The translations under genes were made by a program, and so were the position numbers. From assembly GCA_039566865.1 (NCBI GenBank), contig CM076948.1, forward strand, positions 13,651,001 through 13,715,000: a stretch of 64,000 nucleotides of DNA. The letters run 5' to 3'. Every line of letters starts with the position of its first letter. Position 1 is the stretch's first letter. This DNA is from Aurelia coerulea (lineage: Eukaryota > Cnidaria > Scyphozoa > Semaeostomeae > Ulmaridae). The notes beneath the pieces are model-generated. The model was not told where the DNA came from. It saw only the letters and a program-made list of their open reading frames with translations, and searched no databases. Below are positions 1-13,346 of this stretch, piece by piece.

Positions 1-395
1 ACGTATTAATTGGGCTTGGTTATTGCGATACTGGGTAGGCCGTTGGGCGAGTCAAGTAAACAACAGCTTTGCACATCTCTTTGCTCTTTCCTGTCAAAAT
101 GGCTGCTCAAAACAATATCATTGATATTCCACTGCCACCTTGTTGCACGGATACTTCAACTCTAACATAAGAATACTGCAGCAGTCAGATTCACAAAATA
201 ATCGACAAATCTTGATCTACCAAACCCAACGAAGCAGAGTTGACAGGAATAATCACGATGCTAGATACAGGCGTTGGCAATGCCACGAGGTGAGACCTGG
301 GACTAGCTGACCATCCAGGAGGTTTAGGGATGAGATTAATGAGTTTGGTGGCCTTGGCGTTAAGCTCAATTTACGAGCGTAGAATTTTCGACTAT
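1..395 (-). other. Terminal fragment of a divergent relative of the YR retroelement
   Basis: This non-satellite stretch ends against satellite sequence. Its last roughly 40 bases (about 350-393) resemble the outer end of the complete elements at 19041-19082: both have a GCGTTAA block, then a GCGTAGAAT block, then TTCGACT. Similarity fades further in. By analogy it would be the 5' (gag-side) end of a minus-strand element whose body lies before the window. I see no gag start or coding frame in it. The satellite resumes in a different phase from that at the four main copies, so this would be a separate insertion. The family link rests on a short match and is tentative. Confidence 0.4.
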
Positions 396-3300
396 TCAAG
401 TACGTTAATCTGCTAATATAGTGCTAGAAAAGAGGCAACTGGCAGAACTAAAGTTTTAAAGAACAATGAGCAAAATACTCTTTATAATATAAATTGTAGC
501 TACTAAAGTACGATAATTCCAATTTTTTGTGTTCATATTTTGTTTTCTCTCAGGATATTAACATTTAATTAATCGATTTTTGTTTATGAAGTAAAGTTGA
601 AATGAGACAGAAGAAAAAACTAATGTCTATAGTAAAATTTCCAAGATTGGTTGCTGCAGTACTAATATAGTGCGAAAAAGAAGTAACTGGCAGAAACAAA
701 GTTATAAAGAACGATGAGTACAATACTCTTTATAAAATAAATTGTAGCTAATAAAGTACGTTAATCTACCTTTTTATGTTTATATTTTGTTTTCTTTGAG
801 AAAATAAACTTTTAATTAATCGATGTTTGTTTATGCAGTAAAGCTAAAATGTAGTTAAAATAAATGTTGCTGCAGCACTAATATAGTCCTATAAAATAAG
901 TAACTGGCAGAACTAAAGTTTTAAAGAACAATGGGCACAATACTCTTTATAATATAAATTGTAGCTAATAAAGTACGTTAATCCACACTTTTTGTGTTTA
1001 TAATTTTGTTTTCTTTGAGAAAATAAACATTTAATTGACCGACGTTTGTTTATGCAGTAAAGCTAAAATCAGACTAAGGAAAAAACTAATGTCTATAGTA
1101 ATGTTTCCAAGAATGGTTGCTGCAGTACTAATATAGTCCGAAAAAGAAGTAACTGGCAGAACTAAAGTTGTAAAGAACGATGAGTGCAATACTGTTTATA
1201 ATATAAATTGTAGCTAATAAAGTACGTTAATCCATACTTTTTGTGTTTATAATTTGTTTTCTTTGAGAAAATAAACTTTTAATTAACCGTTGTTTGTTTA
1301 TACAGTAAAGCTATAATGAGACTAAAGAAAAATCTAATGTCCATAGTAATGTTTCCAAGAATGGTTGCTGCAGCACTAATATAGTGCGAAAATGAAGTAA
1401 CTGGCAGAACTAAAGTTGTAAAGAACGATGAGTGCAATACTGTTTATAATATAAATTGTAGCTACTAAAGTACGTTAATCCACACTTTTTGTGTTTATAT
1501 TTTGTTTTCTTTGAGAAAATAAACATTTAATTGACCGATGTTTGTTTATGCAGTAAAGCTAAAATGAGACTAAAGAAAAGACTAATGTCCATAGTAATGT
1601 TTCCAAGAATGGTTGCTGCAGCACTAATATAGTGCGAAAATGAAGTAACTGGCAGAACTAAAGTTTTAAGGAACAATGAGCACAATACTCTTTATAACAT
1701 AAAGTATAGCTACTAAAGTACGTTATTCTCCGCTTTTTTTGTGTTTATATTTGGTTTTCTTTCAGAAGATAAACATTTAATTAATCGATGTTTGTTTATG
1801 AAGTAAAGCTAAAATGAGACTAAAAAAAAAACAAATGTCTATAATAAAATTTCCAAGAATGGTTGCTGCAGCACTAATATATTGCTAAAAAAGAGGTAAC
1901 TGGCAGAACTAAAGTTGTAAAGAACGATGAGTGCAATACTGTTTATAATATAAATTGTAGCTACTAAAGTACGCTATTCCACACTTTTTGTGTTTATATT
2001 TTGTTTTCTTTGAGAAAATAAAATTTTAATTAATCGATGTTTGTTTATGCAGTAAAGCTAAATTGAGACTAGAGAAAAAACTAATGTCTATAGTAAAATT
2101 TCCAAGAATCGCTCTGCAGCACTAATATAGTGCAATAAAAGAAGTAACAGGCAGAACCAAAGTTTTAAAGAACGATGAGTACAATACTCTTTATAACATA
2201 AATTATAGCTACTAAAGTACGTTATTCTCCACTTTTTTTGTGTTTATATTTGGTTTTCTTTCAGAAGATAAACATTTAATTAATCGATGTTTGTTTATGC
2301 AGTAAAGCTAAATTGAGACTAAAGAAAAAACAAATGTCTATAGTAAATTTTCCTAGAATGGTTGCTGCAGCACTAATATAGTGCTAGAAAAGAGGTAACT
2401 GGCAGAACTAAAGTTGTAAAGAACGATGAGTGCAATACTGCTTATAATATAAATTGTAGCTACTAAAGTACGTTAATCCACACTTTTTGTGTTTATATTT
2501 TGTTTTCTTTGAGAAAATAAACAATTAATTGACCGATGTTTGTTTTTGCAGTAAAGCTAAAATGTAGTTAAAATTAATGTTGCTGCAGCACTAATATAGT
2601 CCTATAAAAGAAGTAAATGGCAGAACTAAAGTTTTTAAGAACGATGAAAGGAATACTCTTTATAATATAAATTGTAGCTAATAAAGTACGTCAATCTACA
2701 CTTTTTATGTTTATATTTTGTTTTCTTTGAGAAAATAAACTTTTAAATAATCGATGTCTGTTTATGCAGTAAAGCTAAATTGAGACTAAAGAAAAAACAA
2801 ATGTCTATAGTAAAATTTCCAAGAATGGTTGCTGCAGCACTAATATAGTGCTAGAAAAGAGGTAACTGGCAGAACTAAAGTTGTAAAGAACGATGAGTGC
2901 AATACTGTTTATAATATAAATTGTAGCTAATAAAGTACGTTAATCTACCCTTTTTATGTTTATATTTTGTTTTCTTTGAGAAAATAAACTTTTAATTAAT
3001 CGATGTTTGTTTATGCAGTAAAGCTAAATTGAGACTAAAGAAAAAACTATTGTCAATAGTAAGGGTTTCCAAGAATGGTTGCTGCAGTACTAATATAGTG
3101 CGAAGAAGAACTAACTGGCAGAAACAAAGTTATAAAGAACGATGAGTACATTAATCTTTATGCTATAAATTGTAGCTAATAATGTACGTCAATCTACACT
3201 TTTTATGTTTATATTTTGTTTTCTTTGAGAAAATAAACATTTAATTAATTGATGTTTGTTTATGCAGTAAAGCTAAAATCAGACTAAAGAAAAAACTAAT

Positions 3301-6300
3301 GTCTATAGTAATGTTTCCAAGAATGGTTGCTGCAGTACTAATATAGTGCGAAAAAGAAGTAACTGGCAGAACTAAAGTTGTAAAGAACGATGAGTACAAT
3401 ACTCTTTATAACATAAATTATCGCTACTAAAGTACGTTAATCTCCACTTTTTTGTGTTTATATTTGGTTTTCTTTCAGAAAATAAACATTTAATTAATCT
3501 ATGTTTGTTTATGAAGTAAAGCTAAAATGAGACTAAAAAAAAAACAAATGTCTATAGTAAAATTTCCAAGAATGGTTGCTGCAGCACTAATATAGTGCTA
3601 GAAAAGAGGTAACTGGCAGAACTAAAGTTGTAAAGAACGATGAGTGCAATACTGTTTATAATATAAATTGTAGCTACTAAAGTACGCTAATCCACACTTT
3701 TTGTGTTTATATTTTGTTTTCTTTGAGAAAATAAACTTTTAAATAATCGATGTTTGTTTATGCAGTAAAGCTAAATTGAGACTAAAGAAAAAACTATTGT
3801 CTATAGTAGGGTTTCCAAGAATGGTTGCTGCAGTACTAATATAGTGCGAAAAAGAAGTAACAGGCAGAACTAAAGTTTTTAAGAACGATGAGTACAATAC
3901 TCTTTATAATATAAATTGTAGCTACTAAAGTACGTTAATCTGCACTTTTTGTATTTATATTTTGTTTTCTTTGAGAAAATAAACAATTAATCAACCGATG
4001 TTTGTTTATGCAGTAAAGCTAAAATGTAGTTAAAATAAATGTTGCTGCAGCACTAATATAGTCCTATAAAATAAGTAAATGGCAGAACTAAAGTTTTTAA
4101 GAACGACGAAAGGAATAATCTTTATAATATAAATTGTAGCTAATAAAGTACGTTAATCCACACTTTTTGTGTTTATAATTTTGTTTTCTTTGAGAAAATA
4201 AACATTTAATTGACCGACGTTTGTTTATGCAGTAAAGCTAAAATCAGACTAAGGAAAAAACTAATGTCTATAGTAATGTTTCCAAGAATGGTTGCTGCAG
4301 TACTAATATAGTCCGAAAAAGAAGTAACTGGCAGAACTAAAGTTGTAAAGAACGATGAGTGCAATACTGTTTATAATATAAATTGTAGCTAATAAAGTAC
4401 GTAAATCCATACTTTTTGTGTTTATAATTTGTTTTCTTTGAGAAAATAAACTTTTAATTAACCGTTGTTTGTTTATACAGTAAAGCTATAATGAGACTAA
4501 AGAAAAATCTAATGTCCATAGTAATGTTTCCAAGAATGGTTGCTGCAGCACTAATGTAGTGCGAAAATGAAGTAACTGGCAGAACTAAAGTTTTAAGGAA
4601 CAATGAGCACAATACTCTTTATAATATAAATTGTAGCTAATAAAGTAAGTTAATCCACACTTTTTGTGTTTATATTTTGTTTTCTTGGAGAAAATAAACA
4701 TTTAATTGACCGATGTTTGTTTATGCAGTAAAGCTAAAATCAGACTAAAGAAAAAACTAATGTCTATAGTAATGTTTCCAAGAATGGTTGATGCAGTACT
4801 AATATAGTGCGAAAAAGAAGTAACTGGCAGAACCAAAGTTGTAAAGAACGATGAGTACAATACTCTTTATAACATAAATTATAGCTACTGAAGTACGTTA
4901 ATCTCCACTTTTTTTGTGTTTATATTTGGTTTTCTTTCAGAAGATAAACATTTAATTAATCGATGTTTGTTTATGAAGTAAACTAAAATGAGACTAAAAA
5001 AAAAACAAATGTCTATAATAAAATTTCCAAGAATGGTTGTTGCAGCACAAATATATTGCTAAAAAAGAGGTAACTGGCAGAACTAAAGTTGTAAAGAACG
5101 ATGAGTGCAATACTGTTTATAATATAAATTGTAGCTACTAAAGTACGTTAATCCTCACTTTTTGTGTTTATATTTTGTTTTCTTTGAGAAAATAAACTTT
5201 TAAATATTCGATGTTTGTTTATGCAATAAAGCTAAATTGAGGCTAAAGAAAAAACTATTGTCTATAGTAAGGTTTCCAAGAATGGTTGCTGCAGTACTAA
5301 TATAGTGCGAAAAAGAAGTAACAAGCAGAACTAAAGTTTTTAAGAACGATGAGTAAAATACTCTTTATAATATAAATTGTAGCTAATAAAGTACGTTAAT
5401 ATGCACTTTTTGTATTTATATTTGTTTTCTTTGAGAAAATAAACAATTAATCAACCGATGTTTGTTTATGCAGCAAAGCTAAAATGTAGTTAAAATTAAT
5501 GTTGCTGCAGCACTAATATAGTCCTATAAAAGAAGTAAATGGCAGAACTACAGTTTTTAAGAACGATGAAAGGAATACTCTTTATAATATAAATTGTAGC
5601 TAATAAAGTACGTCAGCCTACACTTTTTATGTTTATATTTTGTTTTCTTTGAGAAAATATATTTTTAAATAATCGATGTCTGTTTATGCAGTAAAGCTAA
5701 ATTGAGACTAACGAAAAAACAAATGTCTATAGTAAAATTTCCAAGTATGGTTGCTGCAGTACTAAAATAGTGCGAAAAAGAAGTAACTGGCAGAACTAAA
5801 GTTGTAAAGAACGATGAGTACAATACTCTTTATAACATAAATTATAGCTACTAAAGTACGCTAATCTCCACTTTTTTTGTGTTTATATTTGGTTTTCTTT
5901 CAGAAGATAAACATTTAATTAATCGATGTTTGTTTATGAAGTAAAGCTAAAATGAGACTAAAAAAAAAACAAATGTCTATAATAAAATTTCCAAGAATGG
6001 TTGCTGCAGCACTAATATATTGCTAAAAAAGAGGTAACTGGCAGAACTAAAGTTGTAAAGAACGATGAGTGCAATACTGTTTATAATATAAATTGTAGCT
6101 ACTAAAGTACGTTAATCCTCACTTTTTGTGTTTATATTTTGTTTTCTTTCAGAAAATAAACTTTTAAATAATCGATGTTTGTTTATGCAGTAGAACTAAA
6201 TTGAGGCTAAAGAAAAAACTATTGTCTATAGTAAGGTTTCCAAGAATGGTTGCTGCAGTACTAATATAGTGCGAAAAAGAAGTAACAAGCAGAACTAAAG

Positions 6301-9300
6301 TTTTTAAGAACGATGAGTAAAATACTCTTTATAATATAAATTGTAGCTACTAAAGTACGTTAATCTGCACTTTTTGTATTTATATTTTGTTTTCTTTGAG
6401 AAAATAAACAATTAATCAACCGATTTTTGTTTATGCAGTAAAGCTAAAATGTAGTTAAAATCAATGTTGCTGCAGCACTAATATAGTCTTATAAAAGAAG
6501 TAAATGGCAGAACTACAGTTTTTAAGAACGATGAAAGGAATACTCTTTATAATATAAATTGTAGCTAATAAAGTACGTCAATCTACACTTTTTATGTTTA
6601 TATTTTGTTTTCTTTGAGAAAATATACTTTTAAATAATCGATGTCTGTTTATGCAGTAAAGCTAAATTGAGACTAACGAAAAAACAAATGTCTATAGTAA
6701 AATTTCCAAGAATGGTTGCTGCAGCACTAATATAGTGCTAGAAAAGAGGCAACTGGCAGAACTAGAGTTTTAAAGAACAATGAGCACAATACTCTTTATA
6801 ATATATATTGTAGCTACTAAAGTACGATAATTCCAATTTTTTGTGTTTATATTTTGTTTTCTCTCAGGATATTAACATTTAATTAATCGATTTTTGTTTA
6901 TGAAGTAAAGTTGAAATGAGACAGAAGAAAAAACGAATGTCTATAGTAAAATTTCCAAGATTGGTTGCTGTAGTACTAATATAGTGCGAAAAAGAAGTAA
7001 CTGGCAGAAACAAAGTTATAAAGAACGATGAGTACAATACTCTTTATCATATAAATTGTAGCTAATAAAGAACGTTAATCTACCTTTTTATGTTTATATT
7101 TTGTTTTCTTTGAGAAAATAGACTTTTAATTAATCGATGTTTGTTTATGCAGTAAAGCTAAAATGTAGTTAAAATTAATATTGCTGCAGCACTAATGTAA
7201 TCCTATAAAATAAGTAACTGGCAGAACTAAATTTTTATAATATAATATAAATTTTAGCTAATAAAGTACGTTAATCCACACTTTTTGTGTTTATAATTTT
7301 GTTTTCGTTCAGAAAATAAACATTTAATTGACCGATGTTTGTTTATGCAGTAAAGCTAAAATCAGACTAAGGAAAAAACTAATGTCTATAGTAATGTTTC
7401 CAAGAATGGTTGCTGCAGTACTAATATAGTCCGAAAAAGAAGTAACTGGCAGAACTAAAGTTGTAAAGAACGATGAGTGCAATACTGTTTATAATATAAA
7501 TTGTAGCTAATAAAGTACGTTAATCCATACTTTTTGTGTTTATAATTTGTTTTCTTTGAGAAAATAAACTTTTAATTAACCGTTGTTTGATTATACAGTA
7601 AAGCTATAATGAGACTAAAGAAAAATCTAATGTCCATAGTAATGTTTCCAAGAATGGTTGCTGCAGCACTAATATAGTGCGAAAATGAAGTAACTGGCAG
7701 AACTAAAGTTGTAAAGAACGATGAGTGCAATACTCTTTATAATATCAATTGTAGCTACTAAAGTACGTTAATCCACACTTTTTGTGTTTATATTTTGTTT
7801 TCTTTGAGAAAATAAACATTTAATTAATCGATGTTTGTTTATGAAGTAAAGCTAAAATGAGACTAAAAAAAAAAAACAAATGTCTATAATAAAATTTCCA
7901 AGAATGGTTGCTGCAGCACTAATATATTGCTAAAAAAGAGGTAACTGGCAGAACTAAAGTTGTAAAGAACGATGAGTGCAATACTGTTTATAATATAAAT
8001 TGTAGCTACTAAAGTACGTTAATCCTCACTTTTTGTGTTTATATTTTGTTTTCTTTGAGAAAATAAACTTTTAAATAATCGATGTTTGTTTATGCAGTAG
8101 AACTAAATTGAGGCTAAAGAAAAAACTATTGTCTATAGTAAGGTTTCCAAGAATGGTTGCTGCAGTACTAATATAGTGCGAAAAAGAAGTAACAAGCAGA
8201 ACTAAAGTTTTTAAGAACGATGAGTAAAATACTCTTTATAATATAAATTGTAGCTAATAAAGTACGTTAATATGCACTTTTTGTATTTATATTTGTTTTC
8301 TTTGAGAAAATAAACAATTAATCAACCGATGTTTGTTTATGCAGCAAAGCTAAAATGTAGTTAAAATTAATGTTGCTGCAGCACTAATATAGTCCTATAA
8401 AAGAAGTAAATGGCAGAACTACAGTTTTTAAGAACGATGAAAGGAATACTCTTTATAATATAAATTGTAGCTAATAAAGTACGTCAGCCTACACTTTTTA
8501 TGTTTATATTTTGTTTTCTTTGAGAAAATATATTTTTAAATAATCGATGTCTGTTTATGCAGTAAAGCTAAATTGAGACTAACGAAAAAACAAATGTCTA
8601 TAGTAAAATTTCCAAGTATGGTTGCTGCAGTACTAAAATAGTGCGAAAAAGAAGTAACTGGCAGAACTAAAGTTGTAAAGAACGATGAGTACAATACTCT
8701 TTATAACATAAATTATAGCTACTAAAGTACGCTAATCTCCACTTTTTTTGTGTTTATATTTGGTTTTCTTTCAGAAGATAAACATTTAATTAATCGATGT
8801 TTGTTTATGAAGTAAAGCTAAAATGAGACTAAAAAAAAAAACAATTGTCTATAATAAAATTTCCAAGAATGGTTGCTGCAGCACTAATATATTGCTAAAA
8901 AAGAGGTAACTGGCAGAACTAAAGTTGTAAAGAACGATGAGTGCAATACTGTTTATAATATAAATTGTAGCTACTAAAGTACGTTAATCCTCACTTTTTG
9001 TGTTTATATTTTGTTTTCTTTCAGAAAATAAACTTTTAAATAATCGATGTTTGTTTATGCAGTAGAACTAAATTGAGGCTAAAGAAAAAACTATTGTCTA
9101 TAGTAAGGTTTCCAAGAATGGTTGCTGCAGTACTAATATAGTGCGAAAAAGAAGTAACAAGCAGAACTAAAGTTTTTAAGAACGATGAGTAAAATACTCT
9201 TTATAATATAAATTGTAGCTACTAAAGTACGTTAATCTGCACTTTTTGTATTTATATTTTGTTTTCTTTGAGAAAATAAACAATTAATCAACCGATGTTT

Positions 9301-12300
9301 GTTTATGCAGTAAAGCTAAAATGTAGTTAAAATCAATGTTGCTGCAGCACTAATATAGTCTTATAAAAGAAGTAAATGGCAGAACTACAGTTTTTAAGAA
9401 CGATGAAAGGAATACTCTTTATAATATAAATTGTAGCTAATAAAGTACGTCAATCTACACTTTTTATGTTTATATTTTGTTTTCTTTGAGAAAATATACT
9501 TTTAAATAATCGATGTCTGTTTATGCAGTAAAGCTAAATTGAGACTAACGAAAAAACAAATGTCTATAGTAAAATTTCCAAGAATGGTTGCTGCAGCACT
9601 AATATAGTGCTAGAAAAGAGGCAACTGGCAGAACTAGAGTTTTAAAGAACAATGAGCACAATACTCTTTATAATATATATTGTAGCTACTAAAGTACGAT
9701 AATTCCAATTTTTGTGTTTATATTTTGTTTTCTCTCAGGATATTAACATTTAATTAATCGATTTTTGTTGATGAAGTAAAGTTGAAATGAGACAGAAGAA
9801 AAAACGAATGTCTATAGTAAAATTTCCAAGATTGGTTGCTGTAGTACTAATATAGTGCGAAAAAGAAGTAACTGGCAGAAACAAAGTTATAAAGAACGAT
9901 GAGTACAATACTCTTTATCATATAAATTGTAGCTAATAAAGAACGTTAATCTACCTTTTTATGTTTATATTTTGTTTTCTTTGAGAAAATAGACTTTTAA
10001 TTAATCGATGTTTGTTTATGCAGTAAAGCTAAAATGTAGTTAAAATTAATATTGCTGCAGCACTAATGTAATCCTATAAAATAAGTAACTGGCAGAACTA
10101 AATTTTTATAATATAATATAAATTGTAGCTAATAAAGTACGTTAATCCACACTTTTTGTGTTTATAATTTTGTTTTCGTTCAGAAAATAAACATTTAATT
10201 GACCGATGTTTGTTTATGCAGTAAAGCTAAAATCAGACTAAGGAAAAAACTAATGTCTATAGTAATGTTTCCAAGAATGGTTGCTGCAGTACTAATATAG
10301 TCCGAAAAAGAAGTAACTGGCAGAACTAAAGTTGTAAAGAACGATGAGTGCAATACTGTTTATAATATAAATTGTAGCTAATAAAGTACGTTAATCCATA
10401 CTTTTTGTGTTTATAATTTGTTTTCTTTGAGAAAATAAACTTTTAATTAACCGTTGTTTGATTATACAGTAAAGCTATAATGAGACTAAAGAAAAATCTA
10501 ATGTCCATAGTAATGTTTCCAAGAATGGTTGCTGCAGCACTAATATAGTGCGAAAATGAAGTAACTGGCAGAACTAAAGTTGTAAAGAACGATGAGTGCA
10601 ATACTCTTTATAATATAAATTGTAGCTACTAAAGTACGTTAATCCACACTTTTTGTGTTTATATTTTGTTTTCTTTGAGAAAATAAACATTTAATTGACC
10701 GATGTTTGTTTATGCAGTAAAGCTAAAATGAGACTAAAGAAAAGACTAATGTCTATAGTAAAATTTCCAAGAATGGTTGTTGCAGTACTAATATAGTGCG
10801 AAAAAGAAGTAACTGGCAGAAACAAAGTTATAAAGAACGATGAGTACAATACTCTCTATAATATAAATTGTAGCTAATAAAGTACGTCAATCTACACTTT
10901 TTATGTTTATATTTTGTTTTCTTTGAGAAAATAAACATTTAATTAATCGATGTTTGTTTATGCAGTAAAGCTAAAATGTAGTTAAAATTAATGTTGCTGC
11001 AGCACTAATGTAGTCCTATAAAATAAGTAACTGGCAGAACTAAAGTTTTAAAGAACAATGAGCACAATACTCTTTATAATATAAATTGTAGCTAATAAAG
11101 TACGTTAATCCACACTCTTTGTGTTTATATTTTGTTTTCTTTGAGAAAATAAACTTTTAAATAATCGATGTTTGTTTATGCAGTAAAGCTAAATTGAGAC
11201 TAAAGAAAAAACTATTGTCTATAGTAAGGTTTCCAAGAATGGTTGCTGCAGTACTAATATAGTGCGAAAAAGAAGTAACTGGCAGAAACAAAGTTATAAA
11301 GAACGATGAGTACAATACTCTTTATAATATAAATTGTAGCTAATAAAGTACGTCAATCTACACTTTTTATGTTTATATCTTGTTTTCTTTGAGAAAATAA
11401 ACATTTAATTAATCGATGTTTGTTTATGCAGTAAAGCTAAAATGTAGTTAAAATTAATGTTGCTGCAGCACTAATGTAGTCCTATAAAATAAGTAACTGG
11501 CGGAACTAAAGTTTTAAAGAACAATGAGCACAATACTCTTTATAATATAAATTGTAGCTAATAAAGTACGTTAATCCACACTTTTTGTGTTTATATTTTG
11601 GTTTCTTTGAGAAAATAAACATTTAATTAATCGATGTTTGTTTATGAAGTAAAGCTAAAATGAGACTAAAGAAAAAACACATGTCTATAGTAAAATTTCC
11701 AACAATGGTTGCTGCAGCACTAATATAGTGCTAAAAAAGAGGTAACTGGCAGAACTAAAGTTGTAAAGAACGATGAGTGCAATACTGCTTATAATATAAA
11801 TTGTAGCTAATAAAGTACGTTAATCCACACTTTTTGTGTTTATATTTTGTTTTCTTTGAGAAAATAAACTTTTAAATAATCGATGTTGGTTTATGCAGTA
11901 AAGCTAAATTGAGACTAAAGAAAAAACTATTGTCTATAGCAAGGTTTCCAAGAATGGTTGCTGCAGTACTAATATAGTGCGAAAAAGAAGTAACTGGCAG
12001 AAACAAAGTTATAAAGAACGATGAGTACAATACTCTTTATAATATAAATTGTAGCTAATAAAGTACGTCTATCTACACTTCTTTTGTTTATATTTTGTTT
12101 TCTTTGAGAAAATAAACATTTAATTAATCGATGTTTGTTTATGCAGTAAAGCTAAAATGTAGTTAAAATTAATGTTGCTGCAGCACTAATGTATTCCTAT
12201 AAAATAAGTAACTGGCAGAACAAAAGTTTTAAAGAACAATGAGCACAATACTCTTTATAATATAAATTGTAGCTAATAAAGTACGTTAATCCACACTTTT

Positions 12301-13346
12301 TGTGTTTATATTTTTGGTTTCTTTGAGAAAATAAACATTTAATTGACCGATGTTTGTTTCTGCAGTAAAGCTAAAATCAGACAGAAGAAAAAACTAATGT
12401 CTATAGTAAAATTTCCAAGAATGGTTGCTGCAGTACTAATATAGTGCGAAAAAGAAGTAACTGGCAGAAACAAAGTTTTAAAGAGCGATGAGTACAATAC
12501 TCTTTATAATATAAATTGTAGCTAATAAAGTACCTTAATCTACCCTTTTTATGTTTATATTTTGTTTTCTTTGGGAAAATAAACTTTTAATTAATCGATG
12601 TTTGTTTATGCAGTATAGCTAAATTGAGACTAAAGAAAAAACTATTGTCAATAGTAAGGTTTCCAAGAATGGTTGCTGCAGTACTAATATAGTGCGAGGA
12701 AGAACTAACTGGCAGAAACAAAGTTATAAAGAACGATGAGTACAATACTCTTTATAATATAACTTGTAGCTACTAAAGTACGTTAATCTCCACTTTTTTT
12801 GTGTTTATATTTGGTTTTCTTTCAGAAAATAAACATTTAATTAATCGATGTTTGTTTATGAAGTAAAGCTAAAATGAGACTAAAGAAAAAACACATGTCT
12901 ATAGTAAAATTTCCAACAATGGTTGCTGCAGCACTAATATAGTGCTAAAAAAGAGGTAACTGGCAGAACTAAAGTTGTAAAGAACGATGAGTGCAATACT
13001 GCTTATAATATAAATTGTAGCTACTAAAGTACGTTAATCCACATTTTTTGTGTTTATATTTTGTTTTCTTTGAGAAAATAAACATTTAATGGACCGATGT
13101 TTGTTTTTGCAGTAAAGCTAAAATGTAGTTAAATTTAATGTTGCTGCAGCACTAATATAGTCCTATAAAAGAAGTAACTGGCAGAACTAAAGTTTTAAAG
13201 AACGATGAGCACAATACTCTTTATAATATAAATTGTAGCTAATAAAGTACGTTAATCCACACTTTTTGTGTTTATATTTTGTTTTCTTTGAGAAAATAAA
13301 CATTTAATTGACCTATGTTTGTTTATGCAGTAAAGCTAAAATGAGA
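396..13346. repeat. Satellite array A, ~248-bp monomers with a ~216-bp short class
   Basis: About 13 kb of head-to-tail repeats with no coding content. Using the block TTGCTGCAG as a ruler, it occurs at 651, 867, 1117, 1365, 1613 and 1863, so spacings are 216, 250, 248, 248 and 250. The long monomer contains GAGACTAAAG, GTCTATAGTAA and TTTCCAAGAATGG upstream of the ruler. The short one has GTAGTTAAAAT and AATG there instead. Other conserved blocks are AACTGGCAGAA, TTTATAATATAAATTGTAGCTA, AAAGTACGTTAATC, CTTTTTGTGTTTATATTTTG and ATGTTTGTTTATGCAGTAAAGC. Most monomers hold a CTGCAG site. Divergence between neighbours is modest but clear, as expected of a satellite homogenised by unequal exchange. 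Confidence 0.95.
4945..10686. repeat. Two adjacent copies of a 2,871-bp higher-order satellite repeat
   Basis: Diagnostic variants recur at a constant offset of 2,871 bp. CAGCAAAGCT is at 5471 and 8342, and CTCTCAGGATATT is at 6861 and 9732. The variants GCAGTAGAAC, the AATATAATATAA deletion monomer (about 7230 and 10100) and GTTTGATTATACAG also follow this offset. The approximate units are 4945-7815 and 7816-10686. Outside them the offset match breaks, for example at the GACCGATG versus AATCGATG variant near 10690 versus 7825. Each unit holds about a dozen monomers and is itself built partly from a shorter block of about 963 bp. Confidence 0.8.

Noticed and set aside
396..13346. CRISPR-like regularly spaced repeats
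   Set aside because: The whole 248-bp unit is conserved, with no unique spacers, and the setting is eukaryotic satellite.
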